The notes under the pieces: model-generated
The model's database searches: none
Seen by the model: the letters and a program-made list of their open reading frames with translations, nothing else
Told to the model about the DNA's origin: nothing
Shown here: one piece after another, positions 33,998-48,000 of the stretch
Layout: each line of letters starts with the position of its first letter
Numbering within the stretch: position 1 is the first letter of the stretch
Assembly: GCF_046630445.1 (NCBI RefSeq)
Contig: NC_092333.1
Coordinates: forward strand, 334,625,501-334,689,500
DNA: 64,000 nucleotides
Source of the DNA: Rutidosis leptorrhynchoides
Lineage: Eukaryota; Streptophyta; Magnoliopsida; Asterales; Asteraceae
Direction of reading: 5' to 3'
Made by a program: the position numbers and the translations under genes

Positions 33998-36900
33998 CGG
34001 ATTAAAAAGGTAGACCGAGAAGGTCGAATCGGTGTTTGCCATAGGTAAATGTACTGAAGAAGACAAAGTAAAGTACGCTATGCCTACCTTCACATGTACT
34101 GCACTAACATGGTGGAACACCTATCTCGAGCAGATGGGACAAGAGGCTGCTTACGCACTACCGTGGTCAGCATTCAAACATATGATGAATGAGCAGTACC
34201 GTCCTAGAAACGAGGTCAATAAGCTCTAAGTAGAGCTTAGAGGATTACAAATGCAAGGATTCGATATTACCACATACGAACGATGATTTACAGAATTATG
34301 CCTATTGTGTCCAAGAGTGTTCGAAGATGAAGAAGAGCAGATCAACGCGTTTATAAAAGGGTTACCCGAAAGGATTCAAGAGGATGTGAGTTCAAACGAG
34401 CCCACCTCCATACAAAAGGCAAGTCGAATGGCTCACAAACTCATAAAACAGATTGAGGGTAGAAGCCAACATGAAACAAGTCAAGAGGAAGTGGGAAGAA
34501 AATAGTGACAAGAGTCACCAACACAACAACAGTAACTATCGCTTCAACAACCAACACAACAATCACAACTACAATCGCACCAATTTTCGCAACAACAAAC
34601 GCAACAACAACAACTACAACAACCGACTCAACAACCATAACAACCGCAACAACAATAATCTCTATAAAAACAAGAAGCAGAAACAGCTATGCCAAAGTTG
34701 TGAAGAGTACCATCCGAATGGGTTCTGCACGACAGTTTGCACCAAGTGTAATAGAACTGGTCATGGTGCGACGGAGTGTGAAGTCTACAGACCAATGAGT
34801 AACAGAATTAAAGGAACAAATAATGTCGGAACATTTAATGCCGCCATTGTTTGTTATGGATGCGGAAAACCGGGCCACTTTAGGACTAATTGCCCGAACC
34901 AAAAGAATACTAATGGGAAAGGCCGCGGAAGAGTTTTCAATATTAATACGACAGAAGTGTAGGAAGACCCGGAGCTTGTTACGGGTACGTTTCTTATTGA
35001 CAATAAATCTGCTTATGTTTTATTTGATTCGGGAGTGGATAAAAGCTATATGAGTAGAGATTTTTGTGCTAAATTAAGTTGTCCATTGACACCTTTGGAT
35101 AATAAATTTTTACTCAAATTAGCAAACGGTAAATTAATTACAGCAGATAATATATGTCGGCATCGAGAAATTAAATTAGTCGGTGAAACGTTTAAGATTG
35201 ATTTGACACCAGTAGAGTTGGGGAGTTTTGATGTGATAATTGGCATGGACTGGTTGAAAAAGGAGAGGGCAGAGGTCGTATGTTACAAAAATGCGATTCG
35301 CATCATGCGCGAAAAGAGAAAACCCTTAATGGTGTACTGAGAAAAGAGCAACGCGAAGTTAAATCTTATTAGTAACCTGAAGGCACAAAAACTAATAAGA
35401 AAAGGTTGCTATGCTGTTCTAGCACACGTTGAGAAAATCGATACCGAAGAAAAGAACATCAAAGATGTTCCTGTCACAAAAGAATTTCCCGATGTGTTTC
35501 TGAAAGAATTACCAGGACTACCTCCACATCGATCTGTTGAATTTTAAATAGATCTTGTACCATGAGCTGCAACAATAGCTCGTGCTCCATACACACTCGC
35601 ACCCAGCGAAATGAAGGAACTCCAAAGCCAATTACAAGAACTTTTAGAGCGTGATTTCATTCAACCAAGTACATCACCATGGGGAGCTCATGTTCTGTTT
35701 GTCAAAAAGAAGGATGGTACATTCAGGTTGTGTATCGACTACCGAGAGTTAAACTAACTTACCATCAAGAACCGTTATCCACTACTGAGAATCGATGACT
35801 TATCTGATCAACTACAAGGTTCGTAGATTTATTCGAAGATCGATTTACGATCCGGGTATCATCAAATGCGGGTGAAGGAGGATGATATTCCGAAAACTGC
35901 TTTTAGGACCCGTTACGGTCATTATAAGTTTATGAGTATGCCGTTTGAATTGACTAATGCACCAGCTGTGTTCATGGATCTCATGAACCGAGTGTGTGGG
36001 CCATATCTTGACAAGTTTGTCATTGATTTCATCGATGACATACTTATTTACTCAAAGAATGATCAATAGCACGAAGAACATTTGAGAAAAGTGCTAGAAT
36101 TGTTGAGGAATGAAAAACTGTACGCTAAGTTTTTAAAGTGATCATTTTGGTTGGAAGAAGTTAAATTCCTCGGTCATGTAGTGAACAAATAAGGTATTCA
36201 GGTAGATCGGGTAAAGATTGTAACCGTTGAAAACTGGGAAACCCCGAAAACTCCGAAGCATATACGCCAATTTTTAGGATTTGCTGGTTACTACAGAAGA
36301 TTCATTCAAGATTTTTCCAAAATAGCAAAACCCTTGACTGCATTAACGCATAAAGGGAAGAAATTTGAATGGAAGGATGAACAAGAGAAAGCGTTTCGGT
36401 TATTGAAGAAAAAGCTAACTACGGCACCTATATTGTCATTGCTTGAAGGGAATGATGATTTTGTGATTTATTGTGACGCCCAAAGCAAGGCCTCGGTTGT
36501 ATATTAATGCAACAAACAAAGGTAATTGCTTATGCGTCCAGACAATTGAAGATTCATGAGTAAAATTATACGACTCACGATTTGGAGTTGGGCGCTGTTG
36601 TTTTTGCATTAAAGACATGGAGGCATTACTTATATGGGGTCAAAAGTATTATATATACCGACCACAAAAGTTTCCAACATATATTTGATCAGAAACAACT
36701 GGACATGAGGCAGCGTAGGTGGATTGAGTTGTTGAATGATTATGATTTTGAGATTCGTTACCACCCGGGGAAGGCAAATGTGGTAGCCAACGCTTTGAGT
36801 AGAAAGGACAGAGAACCTATGCGGGTAAAAGCTATGAATATAATTACTCATACTAACCTTACTACTCGAATAAAAGAGGCACAACAGGGGGTTTTAAAAG

Positions 36901-38313
36901 AAGGGAATCTAAAGAATGAAATACCCAAAGGATCGAAAAAACATCTTAATATTCGGGAAGACGGAACTCGGTATAGGGGGCTGAAAGAATTTGGTTACCA
37001 ATGTTTGGAGATGTGAGGGAAATGGTACTTAGGGAGGCACATAAAACCAATTATTCAATACACCCTGGAGCTGGAAAGATGTACCAAGATCTCAAGAAAC
37101 ACTTTTGGTGGCCGGGTATGAAAGCTGATATCACTACAAACGTAGGGAATGTTTGACTTGTTCTAAAGTCAAAGCTGAACATCAGAGACTATCATGTCTA
37201 CTTTAACAACCTAAAATCCTAGAATGGAAATGAAAAAACATTACCATGGATTTCATTACTAAATTTCCAAGGACTGCAAGTGGTTATGATACAATTTGGG
37301 TAATAGTCGATCGTCTTACCAAGTCAGCACACTTCCTACCAATGAGAGAAGATGATAAAATGGAAAAGTTAGCACGACTATACTTGAAGGAAGTCGTCTC
37401 CAGACATAGAATACCAGTCTCTATTATCTCTGATAGGGATGGCAGATTTGTTTCAAGATTCTTGCAGACGTTGCAACAAGCATTGGGGACTCGTCTAGAC
37501 ATGAGTACTGCCTATCATCCACAAACTGATGGGCAGAGTGAAATGATGATACAAACACTTAAATACATGCTACGAGCATGTGTTATTGATTTTGGAAACA
37601 GTTGGGATCGACATCTACCATTAGCAGAGTTTTCATACAACAATAGTTACCACACGAGTATTAACGCGGCACCATTCGAAGCACTTTATGGAAGAAAGTG
37701 TAGATCTCCAATTTTTTGGACCGAGGTGGGGGATAGACAAATTACGGGTCCGAAGATTATCCAAGAAACTACAAAGAAAATTATTCAAATTCAACAAAGG
37801 TTAAAAACCGCTCAGAGTCGACAAAAGAGCTACGCAGACAGTAAAAGAAAAGATATAGAATTTGAAATTGGAGACATGGTCATGCTTAAAGAATCACCTT
37901 GGAAAGGCGTTGTTCATTTTGGAAAACGAGGAAAACTAAACCCGAGATACATTGGGCCATTTAAGATTATTGATCGTGTCGGACCGGTAGCTTATCAACT
38001 TGAATTACCTCAACAATTAGCCGGCATACATAATACCTTTTACGTCTCGAATCTGAAGAAATGCTTAGCTAAAGAAGATCTCACGATTCCTTTAGATGAA
38101 ATTAAAATCAACGAAAAACAACAATTTGTTGAAGAACCCGTCGAGGTAATGGATCGTGAGATTAAAGGACTTAAGCAAAACAAGATACCAGTCGTTAAAG
38201 TTTGATGGAATGCTCATAGAGGACCTGAGTTCACGTGGGAACGAGAAGATCAGATGAAGCAGAAATACCCGCACTTATTTCCAGAAGATGCGTCAACACT
38301 TTCAACTGCTTAA
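33998..38313 (+). pseudogene. Heavily decayed gag-pol of element C
   Basis: Continues the gag fragment at 7620-7710 and aligns through to the chromodomain end of B2 gag-pol. Readable pieces are gag (34032-34229, 34305-34505), the Asn-rich and zinc knuckle part (34453-34962), protease where FDSGAD has become FDSGVD (35025-35340), RT (35866-36069, FIDD kept), RNase H (36582-37016) and integrase plus C-terminus (37246-38205). I count more than ten stops or frameshifts, including TAA/TAG/TGA substitutions throughout RT. It is the oldest of the A/B/C group here, consistent with being host to both A and B1. Confidence 0.92.
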
Positions 38314-38348
38314 AATTTTGGGACGAAATTTATTTAACAGGTAGGTAC
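38312..38348 (+). other. Post-pol hairpin and PPT (element C)
   Basis: AAATTTTGGGACGAAATTT, the family hairpin with one change, then TTTAACAGGTAGGTAC before the LTR. Confidence 0.75.
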
Positions 38349-38537
38349 TGTAGTGACCCGAACTTTTCCATGATTATATATTATATGAGATTTATATTTA
38401 CATGATTAAATGTTTCTAACACGTTAAGCAATCAAACTTGTTAAGACTTGATTAATTGAAATGAGTTTTATGTAGACAATTGACCACCCAAATTGACCGG
38501 TGATTCACGAACGTTAAAACTTGTAAAAACGACATGA

Positions 38538-38538
<1 letters not shown>

Positions 38539-38619
<81 letters not shown>
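38539..38619 (+). repeat. (TA)n microsatellite in C LTR
   Basis: About 80 bp of uninterrupted TA. Confidence 0.95.
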
Positions 38620-38622
<3 letters not shown>

Positions 38623-41440
38623 ACATGATATTATGATAAGTAAGTATCTCACAAAATATATTAACAAAGAGTTATATGCATAAAATGAAACTACTAAATT
38701 AAAGAAACTCGAAACGATATATATATAATGACTATTGTTATAACAACGTTTTAATTAAAATAAATACATATGTATTGTATTAAGATATTAACACACTATG
38801 TTAACATGATAAAATGATAATTAATTATATTATTAAGTGTATTAACAATGAACTACACGAGTAAGATGAGACTACTAACTTAAGAATTTCGAAATAACAT
38901 ATATGTAACGATTATCGTTGTAATAGTATTTTAACATATATATATGATATTAAGATATATTCATACACCATGTTATCATGTTAACATAACAATTTAACAT
39001 CTTATTTAAGTATAATAACAATGGATTAATTACATTTAACAAGATCGTTAACTTAAAGGTTTCGAAACAACACTTACATGTAACGACTAACGATGACTTA
39101 ACGACTCAGTTAAAATGTATATACATGTAGTGTATTAAGATGTATTAATATACTTTTGGAAGACTTCAAGACATATATCAAAACACTCATACTTAACAAA
39201 AATGGTTACAATTACATTTCCATTCATTTTCATCAACAATCCTACTTGTACTCATTCAGTATTCGTACTCGTATTATACCCAGCTTTTATATGTACATAC
39301 TATTGGTATATACACTTCAATGATCAGCTCTTAACAGCCTTAATGAGTCACCTAAACATGTGAGAACTATCATTTGGCAACTAGCATAAAATATCTAACA
39401 AAAATACAAACTAGTGGAGCCTATATTTGACTCCCATTTCATGTTTTCATACACCCATCACAAACACATTTTAATTCCAACTTTTATGCATCAAACACAT
39501 CTCTCTCAAGTTCTCTCTTGGTATTCTAAGTTTTCTTCATCTTCTTCATCAAAATCTAGCTCAATCTAGTTCAAAAATTCTAACCTAGATCAACTTACAA
39601 AACAACTACTCAAGAACTCATCAAGAACACTTTCAAGTTTACTAGTTTACTTCCAAGCTTTATAATCCATTCCAAGTAATCATCCAAGATCAATAAAACT
39701 TTGTTATTTACAGTAGTTTATCTCTCTAATTCAAGGTAATACTCATATTCAAACTTTGATTCAATTTCTATAACTATAACAATCTTAATTCGAGTAGAAA
39801 TCTTACTTGAACTTATTTTTGTGTCATGATTCCACTTCAAGAACTTTCAAGCCATCCAATATCCTTTGAAGCTCTAGATCATTTCTTATCATTTACAGTA
39901 GGTTTACCTACTATAATTGAGGTAGTGATGATGTTCATAACATCATTAAATTCATATATATAAAACTATCTTATTCGAAGATTATAACTTGTAATCACTA
40001 GAATATAGTTTAGTTAATTCTAAACTTGTTCACAAACAAAGTTAATCCTTCTAAATTAACTTTTAAAATCAACTAAACACATGTTCTATATGTATATGAT
40101 ATGCTAACTTAATGATTTAAAACCTGGAAACCCGAAGAACACCGTAAAACCGGACATACGCCGTTGTAGTGAAACCGGGGGCTGTTTTTGGGTTGGATAA
40201 TTAAAAACTACGATAATATTTGATTTAAAATTTGTTCTTTTGGGAAAATGATATTTTATATGAACATGAAACTATATCCAAAAATCTTGGTTGAACTCAA
40301 AGTAGAAGTATGTTTTTCAAAATGGTCATCCAAACGTCGTACTTTAGATGGAAATGACTACCTCTTACAAAAATGACTTGTAACCTGTATCTCTGACTAT
40401 AAACCATCACTTTTTATGTTTAGTTTCATAAACTTAAGTTTGATACGAAACCATAGCACTTTGATTCGCTCAAAACGGACTTAAAACGAAGAAATTATGG
40501 GTAAAACAAAATTGGATAAATTTGCTTGTTTTAGCTACATGAAATTTGGTAACAAATCTATACTAACTATATCTTAACTTTCTTGTATTATACATGGATT
40601 GATAGACCATAGACACATATACAATGTTTTGACATATCATATTGACATCATCTATATATATTATTTGGAATAACCGTAAGTCACTCTATATGCGGTAATG
40701 CTCGAGTTAGCATATAAAGGGTCAAGGTTGATTCTAAAATAATATATATACTTTGAGTTGTGATCGAGTCTGAGACATGTATACACTGGGTCGTGGATTG
40801 ATTAGAGAAAATATATTAATTTATGTACTACTAACTGTGGACTACTAATTGTGGACTACTAACGTTGGACTGCTAACTTAACAACTTAAATCGTTAAAAC
40901 GTAATAAAATATAATATGAATATATTTCTATCATACTTTGATATATGTATATATTTGATATAGGTTCGTGAATCGACCACTGGCCAAGTGTTATTTTCTG
41001 ACGAAGTGAAAATCGGTGAAAGTGAGTTATAGTCACATTTTTAAAAGCTAATATTTTTGGGATGAGAATACATGCAGTTTTATAAATGTTATACAAAATA
41101 GACACAAGTACGCGAAATTACATTCTATGGTTGAATTATCATTACCGGATATCACCCTTTTTAGCTAGGTAACCTAAGAATTATGGAACAGTACCCCTAA
41201 TTGACGCGAATGCTAAAGGTAGATCTACGGAAACTAACACCCCCCATTCTGGAATTTGGAATGCTTTCGTACTTCGAGTTTTATTATACAGACGAGAGGA
41301 TTCTATTTTGGGGATATTCTATATGCATCTTGTTAATGTCGGTTACCAGGTGTTCACCATATGAATGATTTTTATCTCTATGCATATGAGATGGATGTTT
41401 ATGAAAAAAAAAATGAAATCTTGTGGTCTATTATAAAAAT

Positions 41441-41443
<3 letters not shown>

Positions 41444-41514
<71 letters not shown>
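41444..41514 (+). repeat. (TA)n microsatellite in C LTR
   Basis: About 70 bp of TA at a position where B LTRs have only TATATATA. Confidence 0.95.
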
Positions 41515-41517
<3 letters not shown>

Positions 41518-41914
41518 TTAAACCTATAACTCACCAACATTTTTGTTGACGTTTTAAGCATGTTTATTCTCAGGTGATTGTTAAGAGCTTCCGCTGTTGC
41601 ATGCTAATTTAAGGACAAGATTTGGAGTCAGCATGCTTGTAATATATTGTTTTAAAACTGCATTCGGCAACTTAAATTGTTGTATGATATTATTGTAAAC
41701 CATTATGTAATGGTCGTATGTAAACGCTATATTTTATATTATCATTACTTGATAATCTTCGTTATGTTTTTAAACCTGTATTGATAAAATAAAGGTTATG
41801 GTTGTTTTAAAAATCGAATGCAATCTTTGAAAAACGTCTCATATAGTGGTCAAAACCTCGCAACGAAACCAATTTATATGAAACATTTATAATCGACATG
41901 AACGGGACATTTCA

Positions 41915-42094
41915 TCAACCTCGTATGCTAGGTTGTTGGTGGACTCTCAAATCGGCCACCCTGTCGGGATCGAAACGATACCGGTGTGGGTTATCCACGA
42001 CTAAGTGTCGGAGGTCCGAATGTTGTTAGTCTTTAAACCCTATTATGCACTCAAGCGTAAGTTCACCTTGACCTCGTGAAAATATGCTTGATCA
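41915..42094 (+). repeat. Element D 5' LTR, 3' end
   Basis: 180 bp between the end of C and the PBS, ending TGATCA. The remainder lies left of C, outside the window. Confidence 0.7.
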
Positions 42095-42112
42095 TTTGGT
42101 GCCATCCGTGGG
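42095..42112 (+). other. Primer binding site, element D
   Basis: TTTGGTGCCATCCGTGGG resembles the TGGCGCCGTCTGTGGGA-type site common in Tat-lineage elements. The cognate tRNA was not determined. Confidence 0.65.
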
Positions 42113-42239
42113 ACCACTTATACGAAACAAATAAGATTGGAATTTATGTTGTATACGATTTATTATACGTATCTTTTTCCGTAAAACTTTTTTGTTTAAT
42201 TAATCGGTCACTTTCAGGTTTTAAAAATTGTTAGCAAGA

Positions 42240-43935
42240 ATGGGTGGAGGAAGTAAGAGTGCCAAAAATCAAGGGTGATCGGATTCTTCAGTAAGTCCAG
42301 GGTTTCAAACACCTACAGCGACTGTTACGAATACACCATCGACGCCACCTGCACCCGTCAAAGGCACATCAAAGCCTCCATCGACATCAAACATCGAAAC
42401 AGGCCAGTTACATCAGAAACGATCCTGAAAGAATAATCTAAGAGTTGGTGGCACTCTCCCGATGGAAGCTTACTGGAAACAGGAACTAGCTTCAAACCAT
42501 TCGAGGATCTCCCTCCAAAAATCTGAGCTTTGGTTCTTCAAGTGAAACTGTTCCACCAGGTTTCAAAGTTAAAACTACCTTTGTGGGTACAATACTAATC
42601 ATCACCTCAGTTGAACCCGAAACTCCTATTGAAAGGATTACTACCGAGAAGGCTCAGGAAAGAATCAGGCAGATGGATCTGAGAAATCCAGATGGTTCAT
42701 ATGTTACGTTGACACCACAACAAGGTTCAACGACGTATGTGTCTTCACAACCAATCCATATTGTTGTAAGCAACCAATATAGCGGGGCGCATTACATTGC
42801 GACTCAGTCAAACAACTTTTTATCTCAATTGCAGCAAGTCGCGCCACCACACTTGGCAGCAGCTTTCAATGAGCCAGCACGAGTGAAAGAATTTATGAAT
42901 AATTGGTTCGCAGTGATGCAAGGGCAAAAAGCTAAGCAAAGCCTTGAGCTGGCTCCCACAACGGAAAAGTTTGTGCCACATATTGCAAATCATCCTTTCA
43001 CAGTACCACCCGTGTTACCGTTAACACTCAAAAGTTACAACGGATTATCAGATCCAGATGATTTTTTGCAAAAATTTGAAGGAACTGCAAGAACACACAG
43101 TTGGGGCGATGTAGTAGCATGTCATATGCTACCAATAGTTCTGCAAGGAGTAGCAAGGGAGTGGTTTAATAATTTGCCAGCCCAAAGTATTACATGTTTT
43201 GCGGATTTGCGCTCAAGATTTTTATTAAACTTTCACAACTTGTGCGCCAGCAAAAGAACACATGTCGAATGTCATGACATTAAGCAGAAACCGAAAGAAA
43301 GCTTAGGAGAGATAATAGACAGGTACACCAAGGAGGTGGCCAAAATACAGGACTTGCCAAAAATCCAGAAGGTGTCCGGCTTTATACATTGTATCGATAA
43401 GGACAGGCACCTATCTTTATGGCAGCAGTTACGCAGAAGAGTGCCAGAAACTTTCGAAGAAGCTGTAAAAGAAACGCATGATTATATGCGAGCACAAGAA
43501 GACATAAAGCAAAATTGCGGGAGTACCTCTTCAATCATGGATATCGATGATGATTAATATCGAATGCAGGAAAGAGGATCAGAGTCTGGCAAGCGCTATG
43601 GTAGTAATGGGCCACCCAGAAGTGGTAACTACAATAGTGATAAATATCGCAAGTTTAATAACAACAAAGGGGCGGAAGTCGAAGGTTTAAAGGCAACCAC
43701 GCCGATAATGTTGCATTGATAAAAGACCTCACAAAAACACCAAAGGAAATTTTAGCTACAGAGACAGTATGCAAAAGCTTCGATCCACCAGTACCTTTGA
43801 AATATGGGAACAGAGACAAAATCAAATTTTGTCATTTTCATGATGATTATGGTCACGAAACCAACGAATGTCGGCATCTAATCAAAAAGGTAGTTGCTGA
43901 ACTTAAAAGAGGAAGACTGCAACACTTGAATAAAA
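42240..43935 (+). pseudogene. Tat-type gag of element D, decayed
   Basis: The likely start is the ATG at 42240 (MGGGSKSAKNQG), 19 nt after an acceptor-like CTTTCAG. Two TGA codons (42276 and about 42426) look like CGA-to-TGA decay, followed by a frameshift. The main gag domain is open at 42583-43557 (LPLTLKSYNGLSDPDDFLQK, QGVAREWFNNLP, FHNLCASKRTHVEC, YTKEVAKI). Further decay separates it from a zinc-finger-like segment near 43827-43880 (CHFHDDYGHETNEC). Gag forms the particle and binds RNA; this copy is unlikely to make a product. Confidence 0.85.
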
Positions 43936-45770
43936 GTGGAAAAGCATCAAGCGAGAAGCCGAAAGGAGAAAAAGAATATCCGTGGCAAAAGAAGAATGAT
44001 GGAAGGGAAATAGATAAAACCATCAATATGGTAACCAGCGGACGAGCAAATCAGAGATGCAAGTTAGAAGTATCTGAAGAGTGGGAAAACACTCCCATCA
44101 TGTTCTCGGCCATAGCACAGGAACCCTCAAATGCGCCCATCACAATTAAAGGACACGTTAAAAGCTGCGGGTACATCATAAAGCGATTACATATAGACAC
44201 CGGCTGCGGTGTTAATATAATGTACGAACATTGTTTTCGCTTACTGGCAGAAGTGATTCGAGCCAAGCTAATAGCTCCTAGCACCGCATTATCAGGATTT
44301 TCTGGGGAGTCTGCATGGCCAATTGGGATCATTGAATTAGAACTAGAGCTGGTAGATGATGATAATAAGTAGTTGGTAAGAAGTACAGCAGTAGAATTTG
44401 CTGTAGTAAGGTCTTACTTAAAATATAATGCGCTTTTGGGACGTACAACTTTGCGAAAGTTGGCAGCTATACCTTTAACAGTGCATGGCCTTATCAAGTT
44501 CCCAATACCATTAGAAATTGCAATGATAAGGTCAGAAAAACAAGATGCAAATGTTGCAGCTATAGAACAAGCAGAAAAATAACCAAAATAGGCAGAACAG
44601 CTTCGAAGCTGCATGATTATCGCAAACTCGTGATATCCGGAGCAAAAAATTAAAATCGGCAGAGGATTGTCCGATGAGACAAAGTTTAAGCTTTGTAACA
44701 TATTAGCTTCTAATATGGATGTCTTTGCATGGAAAGAAGCAGACATGACTGGCGTACGAAGAGAAATTGTTGAGCATAAACTTAATGCAAATCCAAGTCT
44801 GACACCAGTGCGACAAAAGAAATGCGGTATGGCACCGAAAAGAAGCGAATGGTTGAAGGCGGAAGTCGACAAGTTTTTCAAACCAAACATATTACGAGAA
44901 GTAGGGTACCAGACGTGGGTAGCAAACCCAGTACTGGTAAAAAAGCCCAATGGGTCTTGGCGCATGTGTGTCGACTTCACGGACATTAACAAAGCATGTC
45001 CTAAAGACAATTATCCTCTACCAGAAATAGACTGGAAAGTTGAGTCGTAAGCCGGCTTCCGATATAAATGTTTTCTGGATGCGTACAAAGGATACCATCA
45101 GATACAGATGGCAGCAGATGATGAGGATAAAACTGCCTTTCACATAAGCCAGGGCATATACTGCTATACCAAGATGCCATTTGGTCTAAAAAATGCCAGA
45201 GCAACATACCAACGAGTAATAGGCGAGGCTTTCAAAGGTCAAATTGGCAGAAATTTAGAAGCATATGTTAATGATTTGGTGATAAAAAGCACAACAGAAC
45301 AAGGTTTGTTGGAAGATATATTTGAAACATTTGCATCGTCGACAAAGATAAATATGAAGCTCAACCCGTCGAAGTGCAGTTTTGGAGAAGATGAAGGAAA
45401 GTTTCTTGGTCATATAATAACTGAGCGTGGGATACGCGCAAATCCAAAGAAAATAGAGGCAATCGAAAATATGCCGTCACCCAAAAATAAAAAAGAAGTG
45501 CAAAGTTTAACGGGTAAATTGGTGGCATTAACAAGGTTCTTGTCAAAATCCGCAGAGCGATCGCTCCCCTTTTTCGGGACATTAAAGAATTGCTTAAAGA
45601 AAATGGATTTCAAGTGGACAGAGGAAGCAGAAGTGGCGTTTTAGGAAATGAAAAAGTTGTTAAAAGAGTTGCCGGCAAGGACTGATCCGATTGCGCGAGA
45701 AACATCGATACTATACTTAGCAGCATCGAAAGAAGTGATAAGTTCAGTATTGATAGCGGACAGGGGACAG

Positions 45771-45848
45771 GTATGCACTATAAACTTAAAAATAGCTAAT
45801 TTTTAATCAGTAGACATTTAAATTTATATGATTATGTTGTGCAGACAG
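45771..45848 (+). other. Putative intron 1 in element D pol (RNase H)
   Basis: 78 nt, donor CAG/GTATGC, acceptor AGACAG/GTACAA, AT-rich, containing in-frame stops. Removing it joins VLIADRGQ to VQMPVYFVSK in frame (phase 0). Confidence 0.65.
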
Positions 45849-46013
45849 GTACAAATGCCTGTATATTTTGTTAGCAAAGCTTTAACAGGAAGCGAATTAA
45901 ACTACCCTGCAATTGAAAAACTGGTTTATGCGCTCGTGCATACGGCTAGATGCTTAAGGAGATATTTTCAAGTGCATCCAATAATTGTTCTAACAGACCA
46001 GCCAATAAGGCAG

Positions 46014-46100
46014 GTATGACAAAAAACAACGTATTGTCAAAAAATTTAAATTGCTTGATAAATTCTAGCAAGTTTACATTCACTAATACTTGTTGAGCAG
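46014..46100 (+). other. Putative intron 2 in element D pol (RNase H)
   Basis: 87 nt, donor CAG/GTATGA, acceptor GAGCAG/GTGCTA, AT-rich with stops. Removing it joins TDQPIRQ to VLYKPENYG in frame (phase 0). The exon between the introns is 165 nt, 55 codons. Confidence 0.7.
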
Positions 46101-48000
46101 GTGCTATATAAACCAGAAAATTATGGTTGCATAGCCAAATGGGCTATTGAATTGGGTGAGCATGAGATAAGCTTCTCACCAAGAAGTGCGGTAAAGGGGC
46201 AAGTCCTAGCAGATTATCTGGCTGAAACAGCCAGAGATATCGAAGTCTCGTATGAATTAAACGAAATACCACCTCCGCCCGAACAGCTGTGGGAAATGCA
46301 CACAGATGGGGCTTGTGATCTAGAAGGCGCAGGGGCAGAAATAATCCTAAAAAGTCCAGAAGGAGAAGAATATACATTCGCACTACGCTTTAGCTTCCCT
46401 GTAACAAACAATGAAGCTGAGTATGAAGCGTTGTTATCCGGAATGCGGGTAGCAAAATATCTGGAGGTAAAAGAGCTGTCTGTATATGTCAATTCGTAGT
46501 TATTTGCAAACCAATTCAATGGGATATTTGAAGCACATGATGAATCGATGCAAAAGTACTTGAAACTTGTGCAAGAGTTCGCGGTGGACTTCGATTTATT
46601 TCAGATAACTCAGGTTTCAAGAACATTGAATAAAAAGGCGGATGCGCTCAGTAAGTTAGCCGCCTTAACATTCAGCCATTTTAAGAAAGAAATTTGGGTT
46701 GAGAAAGTGAAAGTAAAATCCATTGAGACCGATGGTGTATCCGCCGCAGTTGAAGAAGAGGAGCAGAGTTGGATGAGACTGATAGTAGAATTTCTGAACA
46801 AAGGTACATTGCCTATAGATTCAACAGAAGCAAGAAAGATTAAGATAAAAGCACCGATGTATTTGTTAGATAAAGGAATTTTATGCAGAAAGTCGTTCCT
46901 GGGACACCATTTGTGGTGTCTTAATCCAACTCAAGCGGAGTTAATCATACGGGAAGTGCACGAGAGAATGTGCGCTTTGCACTCAGGACACAAAACAGTC
47001 GCGTCCAAAATAATGCGGCTCGGATACTATTGGCCGTCAATGTACAGAGATGCTACAGAAGTGATACACAAATGTCAGTCGTGTCAGCTTCACGCACCGG
47101 TAAGTAAGGCTCTGCGACATCCAATGATACCAGTCGCGTCTCCGTGGCCATTCTACAAATGGGAAATTGACATAGTGGGGCCATTCCCCGCAGGACCAGG
47201 AGGTGTAAAGTTTCTGGTAGTGGCCATTGATTATTTTACGAAGTGGGTAGAAGAGAAACCATTGAAAACAATTTTGGGCAAACAAATCTGAAATTTTGTA
47301 TGGGAAAATATCGTTTGCCGGTTTGAAATACCAAATGAAATAGTAAGTGACAATGGTACACAATTTGAAGGTAACCCATTCAGCGATTGGTGCCAAGAGC
47401 TAAACATAAAGCAAATATTCACATCAGTCGCACACCCCAGGCGAACGGTCAGCGTGAGGTCACGAATTGGGATATCTTGTTAGGAATCAAAGCAAGGCTC
47501 GGATTGTGCCGAAGGGGTTGGATAGACGAGCTGCCGAATGTACTGTGGGTACACCGTACAACTCCAAAATTCGCGACTAATGAAACACCTTTCAGTTTGG
47601 TGTACGGGTTCGAGGCTGTAATACCCGCTGAAATAAATGTGCCAACTATGTGCATAGCTTCCTTCGATGAAAGTAGCATTGCGAAGAACTGCGTGAAAAT
47701 ATAAACTTAGTTGAAGAGCGCAGGGAAATGGCAGCCATAAAAGAAGCAATCAACAAACAAAGAATCACAAGCTACTATAATAAGCGCGTACAACCATTAT
47801 CTTTCCAATTGGATGACTTGGTGTGGCGAAAGAATGAAGCAAGCAGAGCAGAAGACATGGGTAAACTCGGACCTAAATGGGAAGGACCATATAAGGTTAT
47901 TGGCGTAAGCGATACAGGGGCATATCGACTAGCAATTTTAGATGGAAAAGCAATAAAACACACCTAGCATGCGCAAACACTGAAACGGTGCTACATATGA

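Larger units (their letters stand above)
38349..41914 (+). repeat. Element C 3' LTR (3566 bp) with TA expansions
   Basis: Begins TGTAGTGACCC, ends GGGACATTTCA, and is homologous to the B LTRs with much more divergence. It is about 300 bp longer, partly because of (TA)n tracts at about 38539-38619 and 41444-41514. The right flank (41915-41919 TCAAC) is the expected TSD; its partner lies outside the window. No gene is supported. Confidence 0.92.
43936..48000 (+). pseudogene. Tat-type pol of element D: protease, RT, dual RNase H, integrase; decayed
   Basis: Protease HIDTGCGVN lies near 44189-44215. RT runs about 44667-45650; the catalytic YVDD reads YVND at about 45265-45276, and a TAA interrupts it at 45048-45050. 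The first RNase H spans about 45650-46260 and is divided by two short introns. The second, archaeal-type RNase H (TDGAC near 46302, NNEAEYEAL near 46409) runs to about 46660 with a TAG at 46497. Integrase has an HHCC finger (46955-47085), IDIVGPF near 47166, SDNGTQF near 47347 and NGQREVTN near 47441, with breaks near 47289, 47425 and 47700. The frame ends at 48000 after a TGG-to-TAG type stop. Every step after gag would fail in this copy. Confidence 0.87.

Noticed and set aside
38539-38619. TA tracts as CRISPR or tandem gene-like repeats
   Set aside because: Pure dinucleotide repeat without spacers.
44051-44332. Minus-strand frames opposite D pol (44051-44332, 44414-45010, 47037-47396)
   Set aside because: They shadow recognised protease, RT and integrase coding on the plus strand and lack start, promoter or domain evidence.
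42240-48000. Element D as a chromovirus like A and B
   Set aside because: It has a Tat-type gag, a second RNase H and no chromodomain.
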